This document shows, one piece after another, positions 33,497 to 41,221 of a DNA stretch of 52,572 bases (its first letter is position 1; each line of letters opens with the position of its first letter). This stretch comes from an uncultured Prevotella sp. (GTDB lineage Bacteria > Bacteroidota > Bacteroidia > Bacteroidales > Bacteroidaceae): positions 1 to 52,572 of the forward strand of contig CAKPTK010000001.1 in NCBI GenBank assembly GCA_934190685.1, given 5' to 3'. The notes under the pieces were generated by a model, which searched no databases, was not told the DNA's origin, and worked only from the letters and a program-made list of their open reading frames with translations. The position numbers were made by a program, and so were the translations under genes.

Positions 33497-34510
33497 ATGA
33501 ACAAGAAATTCATGACATTTGCGCTCGCCTCCTTGGTGGGCGCATCTTCCATGTGGGCTGTGCAGCCCGTGAAGAAGACAGCCAAAACCTCCAAGAAGGT
33601 AGTGGCTCCTATAGAAAAAGTAGCGCTCAAATCAGCATCCGACTCCTTGAGCTATGCCGCCGGCATGGCGATGACCGATGGTCTGATGCAGTATCTGAAG
33701 GGTTCACTCGGTGTGGACAGCACCAACATGAAAGACTTCAAGCGCGGTCTTCAAGAGTCTTTGGCCAATGGAGGCAAGAAGGAATACCAGGCTTATCTTG
33801 CCGGACTCCAAGTGGCATCCATGCTCGAGACAAGAATGATTCCCGGTGCCAAGAATGATTTCAAGGACGCCAAGGACACCATCAACGTGAATATGTTGCA
33901 GAAGGGATTCATCGCCGCCATCGAAGGCGACCACACCCTCTTCTCACAGGACAACGCAGAGCAGTTCTTCAAGACCCGCCGCGAGGCTGAGCAGCAGGCC
34001 AAAATGGAACGTCTCTATGGCGACAACCGCCGAGCCGGAGAAAAGTTCCTCGCCGAAAACAAAACCAAGGAAGGTGTGCAAACCCTTCCCGACGGACTGC
34101 AATACAAGGTGCTCGTCAAGGGTGAAGGAGAAACACCTAAGCCGACAGACAAGGTGACGGTGAGATATGAAGGCAAACTGGTGGACGGCAAGGTGTTCGA
34201 CAGTTCCTACAAGCGCACCCCCAACACCACCACATTCCCCGTGAATGGCGTCATCAAAGGATGGACAGAAGCCCTCACCATGATGCCCGTAGGCTCTACA
34301 TGGGAGCTTTACATTCCTTATCAGTTGGCTTACGGCGACCGCGAGATGGGTGGAGAAATCAAACCTTTTTCCGCTCTTATCTTCAAGGTAGAATTGGTTT
34401 GCATCGGCGATCCCAAGCCCGAAGCTGAGAAAGCCACTCCTGCCAACACCGCCAACAAAGACAAGAAAAACGTCAAAGAGCAGAAGAAAACCAAGAAAGG
34501 CAAGAAGTAA
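33497..34510 (+). CDS. FKBP-type peptidyl-prolyl isomerase, periplasmic, Lys-rich tail
   Basis: A 337-residue prolyl isomerase. The ATG at 33497 gives the signal peptide MNKKFMTFALASL to MWA (about residue 22); an in-frame TTG 18 bases earlier is rejected. The helical domain (about 45-185; DSLSYAAGMAMTDGLMQYL) is followed by an FKBP domain (about 205-295) with RYEGKLVDGKVFDSS, KGWTEALTMMP (Trp kept) and QLAYGDREMG. The last 35 residues are a Lys/Asn/Ala-rich basic tail ending KKTKKGKK, absent in the two paralogues. It is the last gene before a strong terminator. Confidence 0.92.
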   Translation: MNKKFMTFALASLVGASSMWAVQPVKKTAKTSKKVVAPIEKVALKSASDSLSYAAGMAMTDGLMQYLKGSLGVDSTNMKDFKRGLQESLANGGKKEYQAYLAGLQVASMLETRMIPGAKNDFKDAKDTINVNMLQKGFIAAIEGDHTLFSQDNAEQFFKTRREAEQQAKMERLYGDNRRAGEKFLAENKTKEGVQTLPDGLQYKVLVKGEGETPKPTDKVTVRYEGKLVDGKVFDSSYKRTPNTTTFPVNGVIKGWTEALTMMPVGSTWELYIPYQLAYGDREMGGEIKPFSALIFKVELVCIGDPKPEAEKATPANTANKDKKNVKEQKKTKKGKK

Positions 34511-34542
34511 ACCATCGCTTGCTTTTCCTGCAAAAATATAGA

Positions 34543-34585
34543 AGAAAAGGAGTTGTCGTGAACACGGCAATTCCTTTTCTTTTTT
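34543..34585 (+). terminator. Terminator of the FKBP cluster
   Basis: Outer arms AGAAAAGGA (34543-34551) and TCCTTTTCT (34572-34580) with inner pairing TTGTCGTG/CACGGCAA, followed by a run of T. This is a strong intrinsic terminator 33 bases after the stop codon. Confidence 0.85.
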
Positions 34586-34634
34586 CATATTCTTATTAAA
34601 AAGTCCTTTCAACAATACTTTTTCTTTCCAAAAT

Positions 34635-34666
34635 GTTGTTTAATTCATTTTTATTATATACTTTTG
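34635..34666 (+). promoter_or_regulatory. Promoter of the AsnC/Lrp regulator gene
   Basis: GTTG (34635-34638), 20 bases, then TACTTTTG (34659-34666). The ATG is at 34709. An in-frame alternative start at 34664 lies inside the -7 box and is rejected. Confidence 0.5.
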
Positions 34667-34708
34667 CTATGTAATATCAAGCTAACAATAAATAAAAACA
34701 GAAGATAT

Positions 34709-35176
34709 ATGGAAAGAATAGACAATCTTGACAAGAAGATACTCGGTATTCTCTCACAGAACGCCCGTATTCCTTTCAAAGACGTTGCCGCTGAATGTGG
34801 CGTGTCTCGTGCCGCTATCCACCAGCGTGTGCAGCGACTCATTGAAGAAGGTGTCATCACCGGCAGCGGTTTTGACGTCAACCCCAAGAGTCTCGGCTAC
34901 TCCACTTGCACCTATGTAGGCATCATCCTCGAAAAAGGAAGTATGTATAAAGAGGTGGTGGAACGCCTGCAGCACATTCCTGAAATTGTGGAATGCCACT
35001 TCACAACCGGCCCCTACACCATGCTCGCCAAACTCTATGCCCGCGACAACGAACAACTCATGGATCTGCTCAACAACCAGATGCAGACCATCCCCGGCGT
35101 GGTTTCCACCGAAACACTCATCTCTCTGGAACAGAGCATCAAGCGTGAAGTGCCCGTAAAGATTGAAGAAAACTAA
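34709..35176 (+). CDS. Lrp/AsnC-family transcriptional regulator
   Basis: A 155-residue DNA-binding regulator. The N-terminal winged helix (MERIDNLDKKILGILSQNAR, then VAAECGVSRAAIHQRVQRLIEEGVI, about residues 1-50) is the Lrp/AsnC HTH. The C-terminal RAM domain (about 65-145; EIVECHFTTGPYTMLAKLYARDNEQLMDLL) binds amino acids or related effectors and forms octamers in the family. It stands just upstream of the C26-M19 peptidase fusion and glutaminyl cyclase, which it may control; a promoter-like box for those genes begins one base after its stop codon. Confidence 0.93.
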   Translation: MERIDNLDKKILGILSQNARIPFKDVAAECGVSRAAIHQRVQRLIEEGVITGSGFDVNPKSLGYSTCTYVGIILEKGSMYKEVVERLQHIPEIVECHFTTGPYTMLAKLYARDNEQLMDLLNNQMQTIPGVVSTETLISLEQSIKREVPVKIEEN

Positions 35177-35184
35177 TACATTTG
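35177..35184 (+). promoter_or_regulatory. Candidate -7 box for the C26-M19 fusion gene
   Basis: TACATTTG directly after the AsnC stop codon fits TAnnTTTG. No TTTG is found 18-20 bases upstream. If used, it gives a leader of about 70 bases holding the hairpin at 35197-35234. Confidence 0.4.
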
Positions 35185-35196
35185 TATTATCAAGAG

Positions 35197-35234
35197 GAGG
35201 GTGTATTGAAATTAAAAGATTTTGATACACCCTC
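35197..35234 (+). terminator. Hairpin between AsnC and the C26-M19 gene (terminator or leader hairpin)
   Basis: Perfect 10-bp arms GAGGGTGTAT (35197-35206) and ATACACCCTC (35225-35234), with AAAT/ATTT able to extend the pairing inside the loop. It is followed by TTTCAATAAATTATTT, a poor T-run. It may end the AsnC transcript or act in the leader of the next gene, whose ATG is 27 bases further. Confidence 0.55.
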
Positions 35235-35260
35235 TTTCAATAAATTATTTCCGCTCTTAT

Positions 35261-37015
35261 ATGGAAAACTATCATCTGCAAACACATCTCGACGAGATCT
35301 ACAGCAGTTATCCTGAAGCCCCACACAAACCTATTATCGGCATCACCACCAACTATAGTGACGGCGACGCCACTTTGCGCGACCGTTATTATACACAAGT
35401 AGTGAAAGCCGGCGGCATTCCTATGCTCATCCCGCCTGTGGCGGACAGCGACGTTATCGTCAACACGCTCGCCCATCTCGACGGTTTGCTGCTCACCGGA
35501 GGCGGTGACTACAATCCTCTCTGGGCCGGCGAGGAACCCCAACCCACCCTCCACAGCATCAACAAAACACGCGACCTGCCCGAACTGCTCATCACCCGAC
35601 TGGCCTACAACCGGCAAATACCCATGCTCGGCATCTGCCGGGGCATACAGACCCTCGCCATGGCTTTGGACGGAAGCGTGGTCCAAGACATAGAAAAACC
35701 AGCCATCAAACATTCGCAGGACGCAGACAGAAGCGAGACCACACACTCCGTAAACATCGTGAAAGACTCGATGCTTCACCAAGTGTATGACGCCGACAAG
35801 ATTTACGTCAACTCGTTTCACCACCAAGCCGTGGGCAATGCCGGCAAGCGTCTGACCGTCACAGCCACCGCCAGCGACGGCGTGGTGGAAGCAGTCGAGA
35901 GCAGCGAGCACAAACCCATAATGGGCGTGCAGTGGCATCCGGAATGGCTTGAAGCCGACGGACGTAAACTTTTCGCCTGGCTTGTGGAACAAGCTACGCT
36001 CTTCATGCAGGGCAAAGCACTGCACAAGCGCATCCTTACCCTTGACTCCCACTGTGACACACCCATGTTCTTCCCGCAGGGAATACACTTCGAACAGCGC
36101 GACCCACGCATCCTCTACGACCTGCACAAGATGACGGACGGCCGACAGGATGCCGTCACGATGGTGGCCTATCTGCCCCAACCGAAGATGGGAGAAAAGT
36201 TTTCCGACATCGCCCCCTTCAAAGTAAGCGGTCCGATGGCGTATGCAGACCTGATTTTCGACAAGATTGAAGACATCGTGGCACACGACTCCAACTATGT
36301 GAGCATCGCCCGCACCCCCTCCGACCTATATGAAGACAAGCGCAAGGGTCGCAAGAGCATCATGCTCGGCATCGAGAACGGACTGGCATTGGAGCACAAT
36401 GTCCAGAATGTGAAGCATTTTGCCCAGCGCGGCATCGTCTATATCACCCTCTGCCACAACGGCGACAACGACATCTGCGACAGTGCCCGCGGATGCAACA
36501 CCCACAATGGCGTAAGCTCGTTTGGCGAGAAAGTGATTCGTGAGATGAACGACTGCGGCATCATGGTAGACTTGAGCCATGGCGGTGAGAAGAGTTTCTA
36601 CGATGCCTTGGAAATCAGCCGCACCCCCATCGTCTGCTCGCACAGCAACTGCAAGGCCCTGTGCGACGTTCCACGCAACCTCACCGACGACCAATTGCGG
36701 GCACTTGCCCAGCACGGCGGTGTGGCACAGACCACGCTCTATCATGGTTTTCTGCGCAAGGAAGGCGAGGCTTCCATTCTCGACGCCATTGCCCATCTCG
36801 AGCATGCCATCCAGATTATGGGCATAGACCACGTCGGTCTGGGCAGCGATTTCGATGGAGACGGTGGCGTAAAAGGCATTGCAGACGCCTCGGAACTCAT
36901 CAACTTCACTCTCCAATTGCTGCGCCGCAAATACACCCCAAGAGACATTGCTAAAATTTGGGGCGGCAACTGGCTCAGAGTCATGAGCCAAGTGCAAGCC
37001 GCCAAAAAACAATAA
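35261..37015 (+). CDS. Fusion of C26 gamma-glutamyl hydrolase-like and M19 dipeptidase domains
   Basis: A 584-residue cytoplasmic protein joining two peptidase families. Residues about 22-250 are a class I glutamine-amidotransferase-like C26 domain (PuuD-like): nucleophile Cys126 in GICRGIQ, and His226/Glu228 in QWHPEW. Residues about 256-575 are an M19 membrane-type dipeptidase: His264 and Asp266 (LDSHCDTP), Glu372 (GIENG), His440 (DLSH), His461 (CSHSN) and Asp530 (GLGSDFDG). The 21- and 69-residue gaps between the last three equal those of human renal dipeptidase. The C26 half should cut gamma-glutamyl bonds and the M19 half the remaining dipeptide, which would suit glutathione-like peptides (inference). 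The ATG at 35261 is chosen; an in-frame TTG lies in the upstream hairpin. No signal peptide. Confidence 0.92.
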   Translation: MENYHLQTHLDEIYSSYPEAPHKPIIGITTNYSDGDATLRDRYYTQVVKAGGIPMLIPPVADSDVIVNTLAHLDGLLLTGGGDYNPLWAGEEPQPTLHSINKTRDLPELLITRLAYNRQIPMLGICRGIQTLAMALDGSVVQDIEKPAIKHSQDADRSETTHSVNIVKDSMLHQVYDADKIYVNSFHHQAVGNAGKRLTVTATASDGVVEAVESSEHKPIMGVQWHPEWLEADGRKLFAWLVEQATLFMQGKALHKRILTLDSHCDTPMFFPQGIHFEQRDPRILYDLHKMTDGRQDAVTMVAYLPQPKMGEKFSDIAPFKVSGPMAYADLIFDKIEDIVAHDSNYVSIARTPSDLYEDKRKGRKSIMLGIENGLALEHNVQNVKHFAQRGIVYITLCHNGDNDICDSARGCNTHNGVSSFGEKVIREMNDCGIMVDLSHGGEKSFYDALEISRTPIVCSHSNCKALCDVPRNLTDDQLRALAQHGGVAQTTLYHGFLRKEGEASILDAIAHLEHAIQIMGIDHVGLGSDFDGDGGVKGIADASELINFTLQLLRRKYTPRDIAKIWGGNWLRVMSQVQAAKKQ

Positions 37016-37027
37016 AAACAACCAAAA

Positions 37028-38026
37028 ATGAAAAAGTTATCATCCCTGACAACGCTATTGATGGCGCTCCTCATCATCTGTTCGTGCGCCTCATGCAAGA
37101 ATTCAAAGAAAGATACCGTGACAGAAGACCACCTGGGACTGAAGCCCGAAGGACCTAAATTCAATGCTGACTCCGCCTACGCCTTCTGCAAAAAGCAGTG
37201 CAGTTTCGGCCCACGCGTGATGAACAGTGCCGCACACGACCAGTGCGGTGTGTGGATTGCCGATATGTTCAAGAAATTCGGCTGCAAGGTAACCGAGCAA
37301 AAGACCACCGTCAAAGGGTGGGACGGCAAGGCGCTCCATTGCACCAACATCATCGCCAGCTACAATCCTGAAGCCACCACCCGTATTCTGCTCTGTGCCC
37401 ATTGGGACAGCCGTCCATGGGCAGACAACGACCCAGACTCCACCAATCACCACAAACCCGTGATGGCAGCCAACGATGGCGCCAGCGGTATTGGTGTTAT
37501 GCTCGAGATTGCCCGCCTGTTGCAGAAAGACAAACAATTGGAAATCGGTGTGGATTTCGTATGCTTCGACGCTGAAGACTACGGCACTCCTTACTGGACC
37601 AAAAGCGATGAAAACTCATGGGCACTCGGTGCACAATACTGGGCAGAACACGCCCGCGGCAACTACGAGGCACGCTATGGCATCCTGCTCGACATGGTGG
37701 GCGCGCAAGGAGCCACCTTCTACCAGGAGAGCATGTCGAAGAAATATGCACAAGACGTGTTGGATAAAGTGTGGAATGCGGCACAATCAGCCGGTTTTGG
37801 CAGCATGTTCTCCAAGACTGAAGGCGGAGCCATCACCGATGACCACATCCCTGTAAACCAAAAAGCAGGCATTCCCACCATCGACATCATCCCCTACTAT
37901 CCCGATTGTCAGCAGAGTTCCTTCGGTCCCACTTGGCATACCGTCAGCGACGACATGATCAATCTCGACAAGAACACGCTGCAGGCTGTGGGGCAAACCA
38001 TCATCCAGACACTCTATTCGGAATGA
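37028..38026 (+). CDS. M28-family glutaminyl-peptide cyclotransferase-like lipoprotein
   Basis: A 332-residue lipoprotein (Cys-rich lipobox region IICSCASC, lipidated Cys probably 20 or 23). The catalytic domain matches animal-type glutaminyl cyclases within the M28 zinc peptidase fold: CAHWDSRPWADND, zinc ligands Asp150 (AANDGASG), Glu183 (FDAEDYG) and His304 (TWHTVSDD), plus DDHIPVNQKAGIPTIDII. Glutaminyl cyclases turn N-terminal Gln into pyroglutamate; in Bacteroidota they are thought to act on exported proteins cleaved before Gln. Aminopeptidase activity is the alternative. The start is 12 bases after the C26-M19 gene, so the two are co-transcribed, ending at a strong terminator. Confidence 0.87.
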   Translation: MKKLSSLTTLLMALLIICSCASCKNSKKDTVTEDHLGLKPEGPKFNADSAYAFCKKQCSFGPRVMNSAAHDQCGVWIADMFKKFGCKVTEQKTTVKGWDGKALHCTNIIASYNPEATTRILLCAHWDSRPWADNDPDSTNHHKPVMAANDGASGIGVMLEIARLLQKDKQLEIGVDFVCFDAEDYGTPYWTKSDENSWALGAQYWAEHARGNYEARYGILLDMVGAQGATFYQESMSKKYAQDVLDKVWNAAQSAGFGSMFSKTEGGAITDDHIPVNQKAGIPTIDIIPYYPDCQQSSFGPTWHTVSDDMINLDKNTLQAVGQTIIQTLYSE

Positions 38027-38057
38027 TCAAAACAACTCCCCCATTCCCCTGATCATC

Positions 38058-38096
38058 AAAAACGTGCCGCCACCCCTGAGCTGACGGCACGTTTTT
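38058..38096. terminator. Strong, symmetric terminator after the glutaminyl cyclase gene
   Basis: Perfect 12-bp arms AAAAACGTGCCG (38058-38069) and CGGCACGTTTTT (38085-38096), 32 bases after the stop codon. A- and T-runs on both sides mean it can stop transcripts from either direction. Confidence 0.9.
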
Positions 38097-38110
38097 CGTT
38101 TTCTATATAA

Positions 38111-38296
38111 AGAAATGTAGGGAACCAATCATCACGATCAGCTCCCTACCAACACATATTATATAAAACCCTAACACAGTTTTCTTTGATGCTATTTCAA
38201 TATATACGATACGCCGACATATCCGTCAGCTTTCGCAACAATTTCTGTCGTTTTGTTATAAATAGGATTTATTTGTTTTGAGTTAGAATAAATTTA
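38111..38296 (-). ncRNA. Candidate small RNA on the minus strand (unnamed)
   Basis: Inside the 424-base gap between the cyclase and the hybrid sensor genes, the minus strand has a consensus -7 box TATCTTTG (38302-38309). About 150 bases on there is a 14-bp hairpin (arms 38136-38149 and 38117-38130, five-base loop) followed by ATTTCTTTATAT. Its three non-Watson-Crick pairs are all G-U wobbles in minus-strand RNA but A-C mismatches in plus-strand RNA, which points to a functional minus-strand transcript. I see no open frame in it. The 5' end is estimated from the box. Confidence 0.45.
38117..38149 (-). terminator. Terminator-like hairpin of the candidate minus-strand RNA
   Basis: 14-bp arms 38136-38149 and 38117-38130 with wobble pairs valid only in minus-strand RNA, followed by a T-rich stretch. 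Confidence 0.5.
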
Positions 38297-38301
38297 TGGT
38301 G

Positions 38302-38309
38302 CAAAGATA
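38302..38309 (-). promoter_or_regulatory. -7 box of the candidate minus-strand RNA
   Basis: TATCTTTG, followed by CACC, on the minus strand. A TTTG lies 23 bases upstream (38333-38336), a little further than usual. Confidence 0.45.
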
Positions 38310-38401
38310 ATATTTTCATACCAATACTCCAACAAATCAAGCACATATTTTCCTTTTTTCTTTTAAAAATGTACCAAATAGATGCCTTTTAAGCATGTTC
38401 A

Positions 38402-38433
38402 TTTGTCAAAACCAATAGTTTTTATTACATTTG
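38402..38433 (+). promoter_or_regulatory. Promoter of the hybrid two-component gene
   Basis: TTTG (38402-38405), 20 bases, then TACATTTG (38426-38433), a close match to the -33/-7 consensus. The ATG is 17 bases after the box, so the leader is about ten bases. Confidence 0.65.
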
Positions 38434-38450
38434 CCGTCAAATCAGGAAGA

Positions 38451-41099
38451 ATGAAGAAAGTATTGTATTTTGTTTTTTTGTGTTCCTTTTTATTGACTGC
38501 GTGCAGCCAAAAGAAGAAATACAAGATAGGTGTATCCCAGTGCAGCGAGGATATCTGGCGGGAGAAACTCAACGACGAGATATTGAACAGTGCCTATCTT
38601 TACGACAACTTAAAAATCGAGATTGCTTCCGCCAACGAGAGCGACAAGCAACAAGTGGCGCAAATTGACAAGTTTGTGAAGGATGGTGTCGACCTGCTCA
38701 TCGTGTCGCCCAACAAGCAAAGCACCATCACGCCTGCCATTGTCAGAGCCTATAAAAAAGGAATCCCCGTCATCCTGTTCGACCATAAAATCAATGCAGA
38801 CCAATACACTTCGTATATTGGGGCGGACAATGTGAACATCGGACGGGAGATGGGAAACTTTCTGGCACGCAAGACGGGCGGAAAAGCCCGCATCGTGGAA
38901 ATAACAGGACTGCCCGGTTCCACCTCGGCAAGCGAACGCCACAAAGGTTTTGTCGAGGCACTGAAAAACTATCCCGGCATGAAAATCGTGCAGCAACGCC
39001 GCGGTGACTGGCAACCCAAGTCGGCACGCATCGCCATGGACAGCGTGCTGAGAAGCGAGGTGGACTTCGACTGCGTGTTTGCCCACAATGACCGTATGGC
39101 CATTGCGGCGCGCAACGTCGTGGAAGAACACGGCATCAACCGGAACATTACGTATATCGGCATCGACGGACTGCCCGTGCCGGGCGGCGGTATGGACAAC
39201 GTGCGCGACGGCCGTCTCGCCGCCAGCTACATCTACCCCACCCGTGGCGATTTGGTGGTACAGCTCGCCATGAACATTCTCAACCACGAGCCTTACAAGA
39301 AGATGAACAACCTCAAGGGTGCCCTCATCTCGCAAGACAATATCGACATCGTCAACGTGCAGAGCGACGAGATCAGCCAGCAATACTACAGTCTTTACAA
39401 GATGCATGACAAGGCGAACCGCTATCTCACCCAATACAGCCATCAGCGCATCTATCTGATGATGTCCATCGCCATCGTTGTCCTGCTCATCGTGATGTTT
39501 GTGATGCTCTACCGCAACATCATGTTCAAGCGCCGCATGGCGGAACAGGTGTCCAACGCCCGTCTCCAGTTCTTCACCAATGTAAGCCACGAGTTCCGAA
39601 CCCCGCTCACCCTCATCGCCGATCCAATAGAGAAACTGCTCGACGAAGGCAACATCAACGACCAGCAACGGTCGCTCCTGCTCCTGTCCCGCAAGAATGT
39701 GAACGTGATGCTCCGACTTGTCAACGAGATTCTCGACCTCCGCAAGGTGCAGAGCGGCAAGATGCAGCTGACCCTTTCCCATTTTAATATCGGCAAGGTG
39801 ATGACCGACTGGATTAACGGATTCGCCGTGAGTGCCAAGCGCAAGAATATACGCCTGCAACTGGAAATAAAAGCCCCTGTGACCATTACCGCCGACTATT
39901 ATAAGTTGGAGCGCATCTGCTACAACCTGCTCAGCAACGCCCTCAAATACACCAAAGAGGGAGGCTCTGTCACGTTCTCAGCCACTGCCGACGAACAACA
40001 AGTGTCCATCCAAGTGAAAGACACCGGCATCGGTATGTCGAAAGAACAGGAAAAACACGTGTTTGACAATTTCTACCAAGCCAACAACGGCATGAACGGC
40101 ACCGGCATCGGACTCGCCATCGTCAAGGCTTTTGTGGAACTGCACCACGGCACAGTGGACGTGGAGAGTGTCATGGGCAAGGGGTCCGTCTTCACAGTGA
40201 CCCTGCCCCGCAAGCAGGAAGGTGCCGTCTCCGAACTGGCCCCTACCCTCCACAACAACTTCAGATACACTCACGCCGATGCTGAAGAGGAGTTGACCCC
40301 AGAAAAAGAACCTACCCTGAAAGACCATATCACCTCGCCCGATGAAACCATGGAACAGAAAACCACCCTCCTCGTCATCGACGACAACAAAGATGTGCGC
40401 GACTACGTGGGGACACTTCTCTCTGCCGATTATGCCGTCATCAAGGCGGAAGATGGTGAACAAGGTGTGGAAAAGGCTCTGAAAGAGGTGCCAGACCTCA
40501 TTATTTGCGATGTGATGATGCCGGGCATCAGTGGCTTGGAAGTATGCAGGAAGTTGAAAAAGGAGACCGCCACGAGCCATATTCCCATCATACTGCTCAC
40601 CGCCCGCAGCATGGACGACCAGCAAGTGGAAGGCTACGACTGTGGCGCCGACGCCTATCTCACCAAACCCTTCAACGGCAAGGTGCTCCAAGCCTGTGTG
40701 AAAAATCTGCTCGACACCCGCCGACAGCTCAAGTCGCTCTATACTTCCGACGAACCTGCCGAGATTCCCGCTCCCGACGGCGATACCCAATTCATCAACA
40801 ATTTCCACGCCATCGTGGTGAGAAGCATGGCCAACGCCGACCTCAGCGTGGAGGATATCAGCCGCGAACTCGGCTTGAGCCGTGTACAAATGTATCGCAA
40901 AATCAAGGCACTTACAGGCTCCACCCCCGTGGAACTGGTGCGTATCACCCGACTGAAAAAAGCCGAACGGCTGCTCCGACAAAAAGGAAAAACCGTTTCG
41001 GAGGTAGCCTACGAGGTGGGATTCTCCTCCCCTTCCTACTTCGCCAAATGCTACAAAGACTATTTCGGCAAGCAGCCCAGCGAGATTTCTCCCCAATAA
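38451..41099 (+). CDS. Hybrid two-component system: periplasmic-binding sensor, kinase, receiver, AraC HTH
   Basis: An 882-residue hybrid sensor and regulator. The N-terminus is a lipoprotein-type signal (lipobox LTAC, Cys18) leading to a sugar-binding LacI/RbsB-like domain (about 25-300; KIGVSQCSEDIWREKLNDEI, FDHKINADQYTSYIGADN). A membrane helix (about 334-356) precedes the kinase: H-box His380 (NVSHEFRTPL), N-box NLLSNALKYT, DTGIGM and GTGIGLAIV. The receiver has phosphoacceptor Asp687 (IICDVMMPG) and Lys in YLTKPF; the AraC HTH fills about 790-880. This architecture matches monosaccharide sensors such as the fructose-responsive HTCS of Bacteroides. No SusC/SusD or glycosidase genes are adjacent, so its target is elsewhere. 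The ATG at 38451 fits promoter and signal. Confidence 0.95.
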   Translation: MKKVLYFVFLCSFLLTACSQKKKYKIGVSQCSEDIWREKLNDEILNSAYLYDNLKIEIASANESDKQQVAQIDKFVKDGVDLLIVSPNKQSTITPAIVRAYKKGIPVILFDHKINADQYTSYIGADNVNIGREMGNFLARKTGGKARIVEITGLPGSTSASERHKGFVEALKNYPGMKIVQQRRGDWQPKSARIAMDSVLRSEVDFDCVFAHNDRMAIAARNVVEEHGINRNITYIGIDGLPVPGGGMDNVRDGRLAASYIYPTRGDLVVQLAMNILNHEPYKKMNNLKGALISQDNIDIVNVQSDEISQQYYSLYKMHDKANRYLTQYSHQRIYLMMSIAIVVLLIVMFVMLYRNIMFKRRMAEQVSNARLQFFTNVSHEFRTPLTLIADPIEKLLDEGNINDQQRSLLLLSRKNVNVMLRLVNEILDLRKVQSGKMQLTLSHFNIGKVMTDWINGFAVSAKRKNIRLQLEIKAPVTITADYYKLERICYNLLSNALKYTKEGGSVTFSATADEQQVSIQVKDTGIGMSKEQEKHVFDNFYQANNGMNGTGIGLAIVKAFVELHHGTVDVESVMGKGSVFTVTLPRKQEGAVSELAPTLHNNFRYTHADAEEELTPEKEPTLKDHITSPDETMEQKTTLLVIDDNKDVRDYVGTLLSADYAVIKAEDGEQGVEKALKEVPDLIICDVMMPGISGLEVCRKLKKETATSHIPIILLTARSMDDQQVEGYDCGADAYLTKPFNGKVLQACVKNLLDTRRQLKSLYTSDEPAEIPAPDGDTQFINNFHAIVVRSMANADLSVEDISRELGLSRVQMYRKIKALTGSTPVELVRITRLKKAERLLRQKGKTVSEVAYEVGFSSPSYFAKCYKDYFGKQPSEISPQ

Positions 41100-41115
41100 A
41101 AGCCCCTTGTAAAGC

Positions 41116-41162
41116 AAAAAATCGTTCATTCTATCATAAAAATGATACATGAACGATTTTTT
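41116..41162 (+). terminator. Terminator of the hybrid two-component gene
   Basis: Long two-part hairpin: 14-bp outer arms AAAAAATCGTTCAT (41116-41129) and its complement (41149-41162), inner arms TATCAT (41132-41137) and ATGATA (41142-41147), ending in T6. It begins 17 bases after the stop codon. Confidence 0.9.
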
Positions 41163-41207
41163 ATTGCTTATGAAACATTGGTTATCATCGACTTATGAAT
41201 GTATTGC

Positions 41208-41215
41208 TATCTTTG
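41208..41215 (+). promoter_or_regulatory. -7 box of the candidate plus-strand small RNA
   Basis: TATCTTTG, followed by CAGCAAC, identical to the -7 consensus. It lies after the terminator of the preceding gene and before an oppositely oriented gene, so it serves no protein gene I can see. The -33 element is poor. Confidence 0.5.
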
Positions 41216-41221
41216 CAGCAA

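Noticed and set aside
38610..41150. Two long minus-strand frames opposite the hybrid two-component gene
   Set aside because: His/Val-rich shadow frames over a gene with clear kinase, receiver and HTH motifs.
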